Both the position numbers and the translations under genes were made by a program. Below the pieces are notes generated by a model that made no database searches, was not told where the DNA came from, and saw nothing but the letters and a program-made list of their open reading frames with translations. A stretch of DNA of 64,000 bases, taken from Planctomycetota bacterium (GTDB taxonomy: Bacteria; Planctomycetota; Planctomycetia; Planctomycetales; Planctomycetaceae). Every line of letters begins with the position of its first letter. Position 1 is the stretch's first letter. Shown piece after piece: positions 63,464 through 64,000 of the stretch. The stretch lies in contig JAFEBS010000017.1 of assembly GCA_018242525.1 (NCBI GenBank), positions 37,106 to 101,105 on the forward strand, given 5' to 3'.

Positions 63464-63730
63464 ATGTTGAAGATTTCAAATACCGGACAGGTGGGATCGG
63501 ACTTCACGATCAAGCTCGAGGGCAAATTGCTGGAGCCGTGGGTGGGCGAAGTTCGTCAGTTCGTGGAAGACGCGGTGGTGCTTCCGCGACTGGACCTGTC
63601 GCGCCTCACATTTGTGGACCGCGCAGGGACTGAGTTGTTGAGGCAGTTACTGGATCGCGGAATTCAGATCGAAGCCTGTTCACCGTACGTCGCCGAGTTG
63701 TTGCGATGGGATGGAACAGGGCCACGTTGA
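63464..63730 (+). CDS. STAS-like domain protein upstream of an ECF sigma factor
   Basis: The protein has 88 residues, with the STAS/MlaB-like pattern KISNTGQVGSDFTIKLEGKL, then LDLSRLTFVDRAGTELLRQL and ACSPYVAELL. The LDLSxLTFVDRAGxELLR phrase is the conserved core, with Asp in place of a phosphorylatable Ser. STAS proteins can act as anti-anti-sigma factors. The start is ATG 63464. The sigma gene begins 12 nt after its stop, so the two should be co-transcribed. Confidence 0.75.
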   Translation: MLKISNTGQVGSDFTIKLEGKLLEPWVGEVRQFVEDAVVLPRLDLSRLTFVDRAGTELLRQLLDRGIQIEACSPYVAELLRWDGTGPR

Positions 63731-63741
63731 CAGGGAATGAA

Positions 63742-64000
63742 ATGGCACAAGTCATCCATGACGGTCCTGTGAACAATTCCACAGACGACGCCGACGACCT
63801 CGAACTCGTCGCAGCGCTGCGGAGGAAACAGCCGGCGGCCTGCGAAGAATTCCTACAGCGATTTGGCGGACGGATGCAGTTGGTCGCCCGCCGGTACCTG
63901 TTGGACGATCAGGACTGTGACGACGCCGTCCAGGACGCGTTTATTTCGGCCTTTCAAGCGATCGATCAGTTTGAGGGAACTGCGCAACTGGGAACGTGGC
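63742..64000 (+). CDS. ECF sigma factor, 5' part (runs off the window)
   Basis: The first 86 codons are visible. Region 2 is recognisable: ALRRKQPAACEEFLQRFGGR, VARRYLLDDQDCDDAVQDAF and ISAFQAIDQFEGTAQLGTW. DDCDDAVQDAF-like and FxGxAxLGTW phrases are typical of ECF region 2. Region 4 lies outside the window. The start is ATG 63742, with GGGA upstream. It is divergent from the anti-sigma-led run and follows the STAS-like gene by 11 nt. Confidence 0.88.
   Translation, partial: MAQVIHDGPVNNSTDDADDLELVAALRRKQPAACEEFLQRFGGRMQLVARRYLLDDQDCDDAVQDAFISAFQAIDQFEGTAQLGTW

Overview
The window reads as a chromosomal segment of a member of the Planctomycetota. The pointers are a type I signal peptidase carrying a zinc ribbon and a large insert, an ECF-type sigma factor fused to a polytopic membrane domain, a cytochrome b fused to a di-heme cytochrome c, an ABC permease fused to a CPBP protease, a J-like/MshEN membrane protein next to a short Hsp70, the futalosine menaquinone route, and abundant small palindromic repeats between genes. 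The species cannot be named from the sequence alone. GC content looks high, and genes lie on both strands in short operons.

Layout. 1-8372: the 5' part of clpC, divergent signal peptidase I, then a two-gene unit made of a winged-helix AAA+ ATPase and a Ser/Thr kinase fused to a tubulin-like GTPase domain. 8934-11145: an FHA-EAL c-di-GMP phosphodiesterase and convergent nrnA. 11542-12160: tRNA-Ala(CGC) followed by scraps of a tyrosine integrase and a cysteine desulfurase, the remains of an integrated element. 12278-22819: an NHL-repeat protein with a small secreted partner, a P3A-type cation ATPase, a Gly/Tyr/Cys-rich secreted protein, an OprP-like porin, the J-like/MshEN protein with Hsp70, and a secreted low-complexity protein. 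23071-35721: an ABC exporter, mqnA-mqnC, homoserine dehydrogenase, the sigma-membrane fusion, and a Rieske/cytochrome b-c operon. 36070-39143: a three-gene unit with an ATP-dependent ligase-like nucleotidyltransferase and two unfamiliar proteins.

40538-52320 is a surface-polysaccharide cluster. Ten minus-strand genes (rfbF, rfbG, a C-methyltransferase, an rmlC-like epimerase, a reductase/epimerase, a second methyltransferase, GT2, an acyltransferase, a CmcI-type methyltransferase, a DegT aminotransferase) should convert glucose-1-phosphate to a CDP-activated, probably C-methyl-branched 6-deoxy sugar and further modified sugars. A divergent GT-B glycosyltransferase and a polyisoprenyl-phosphate sugar transferase complete the set.

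52867-64000: a small secreted protein, then six minus-strand genes led by a zinc-finger anti-sigma factor (Gly-rich membrane-anchored protein, vWA protein, peroxiredoxin-like protein, TlpA-like protein, alpha-2-macroglobulin). Opposite them are a STAS-like gene and the start of an ECF sigma factor, so this looks like one regulated cell-envelope module.

Intergenic DNA holds at least three families of dispersed palindromic repeats (A at 8671, 22878 and 26448; B at 3356, 38463 and 39327; C at 10118, 33022 and 36045) plus two repeat-dense gaps (35722-36069 and 39327-39772). No CRISPR array, rRNA or intact insertion sequence was seen.
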